From: Roseiarcus sp963696665
GTDB taxonomy: Bacteria; Pseudomonadota; Alphaproteobacteria; Rhizobiales; Beijerinckiaceae
Direction of reading: 5' to 3'
Length of the DNA stretch: 64,000 nt
Assembly: GCA_963696665.1 (NCBI GenBank)
Contig: CAVOLE010000041.1
Span: 72,710-136,709 of the forward strand
In this document: one piece after another, positions 63,828-64,000 of the stretch
Numbering within the stretch: position 1 is the first letter of the stretch
Layout: the number at the start of each line of letters is the position of its first letter
The notes under the pieces: generated by a model
Database searches by the model: none
Told to the model about the DNA's origin: nothing
What the model saw: only the letters and a program-made list of their open reading frames with translations
Program-made: the position numbers and the translations under genes

Positions 63828-64000
63828 CGATGAGCTTACGAAGTCAAGCGTTTTGCGCCCCGCTCCACGCTCAGTGTTTGCGCGGTGCAGAAATCAGGCG
63901 CCTAAAGGTCCGCTCACCGCCCAATTGCGACGTACCCGGCGCGATCTGCAATGACCGCTTTAACGTCGCAACCCATCAACCAATTGGGTTTTGACCCTAC

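Noticed and set aside
1..64000. CRISPR array, prophage, integron or rRNA operon
   Set aside because: No regularly spaced repeats, phage structural genes, integrase or rRNA-like sequence was found; the only array is the short heptamer in hypB.

Overview
The window looks like chromosomal DNA of a high-G+C alphaproteobacterium, most likely Hyphomicrobiales (Rhizobiales). The basis is inference from codon style, split PntAA/PntAB transhydrogenase subunits, ribose-type ABC uptake systems with LacI and GntR regulators, and a NAD-reducing Hox hydrogenase locus. No rRNA, tRNA or CRISPR array was recognised.

Left part (about 0-42.8 kb) is a catabolic region. It holds three ribose/galactose-type ABC importers. 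System 1 (4.8-9.7 kb) has the classical order binding protein, tandem ATPase, permease, plus an aldo/keto reductase, next to a LacI regulator. Systems 2 (14.4-21.8 kb) and 3 (26.3-35.3 kb) are different: in each the ATPase is fused to a permease in one polypeptide, and a second free-standing permease and a cysteine-containing binding protein are encoded beside it. System 2 travels with an amidohydrolase, an FmdB-type zinc ribbon protein and a beta-hydroxyacid dehydrogenase. System 3 travels with an aldehyde dehydrogenase, a beta-hydroxyacid dehydrogenase, an unknown protein and an HxHxDH metallo-hydrolase, divergent from a second LacI regulator. A further minus-strand operon (36.6-42.0 kb: PdxA-like, amidohydrolase-2, two beta-hydroxyacid dehydrogenases, two SDRs) faces a GntR/FCD regulator. 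Single units include a LysR/luciferase-like monooxygenase/flavin reductase module and a COG0523 GTPase next to a zinc-type MetE-like protein. In total five beta-hydroxyacid dehydrogenases and five SDRs point to oxidation of several sugar-like or hydroxy-acid substrates; none of the actual substrates can be read from the sequence.

Right part (43.5-56.5 kb) is one minus-strand locus for a group 3d-type bidirectional [NiFe]-hydrogenase and its maturation: hoxF-hoxU-hoxY-hoxH-protease-response regulator-hypA-hypB-hypF-hypC-hypD-hypE, with 4-bp stop/start overlaps throughout. hoxF is cut by an intact IS110/IS1111-like element of about 1.5 kb with subterminal inverted repeats and a long 3' non-coding end where a bridge RNA is expected. 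hypB carries a heptanucleotide tandem repeat array directly after its P-loop helix, at present out of frame. Downstream follow a zinc alcohol dehydrogenase, a succinate-semialdehyde-type aldehyde dehydrogenase and pntAA-pntAB-pntB, so the neighbourhood could link H2 to NADH to NADPH. The end holds a PadR regulator divergent from an NTF2/SnoaL-like protein.

Caution: roughly 40 apparent single-base frameshifts and a few in-frame stops break otherwise well conserved genes, most of them in 43.5-64 kb. Many sit in short G/C or homopolymer runs, which suggests sequence error, but the IS insertion in hoxF also fits a decaying hydrogenase locus. Coordinates given for broken genes span the whole inferred gene.
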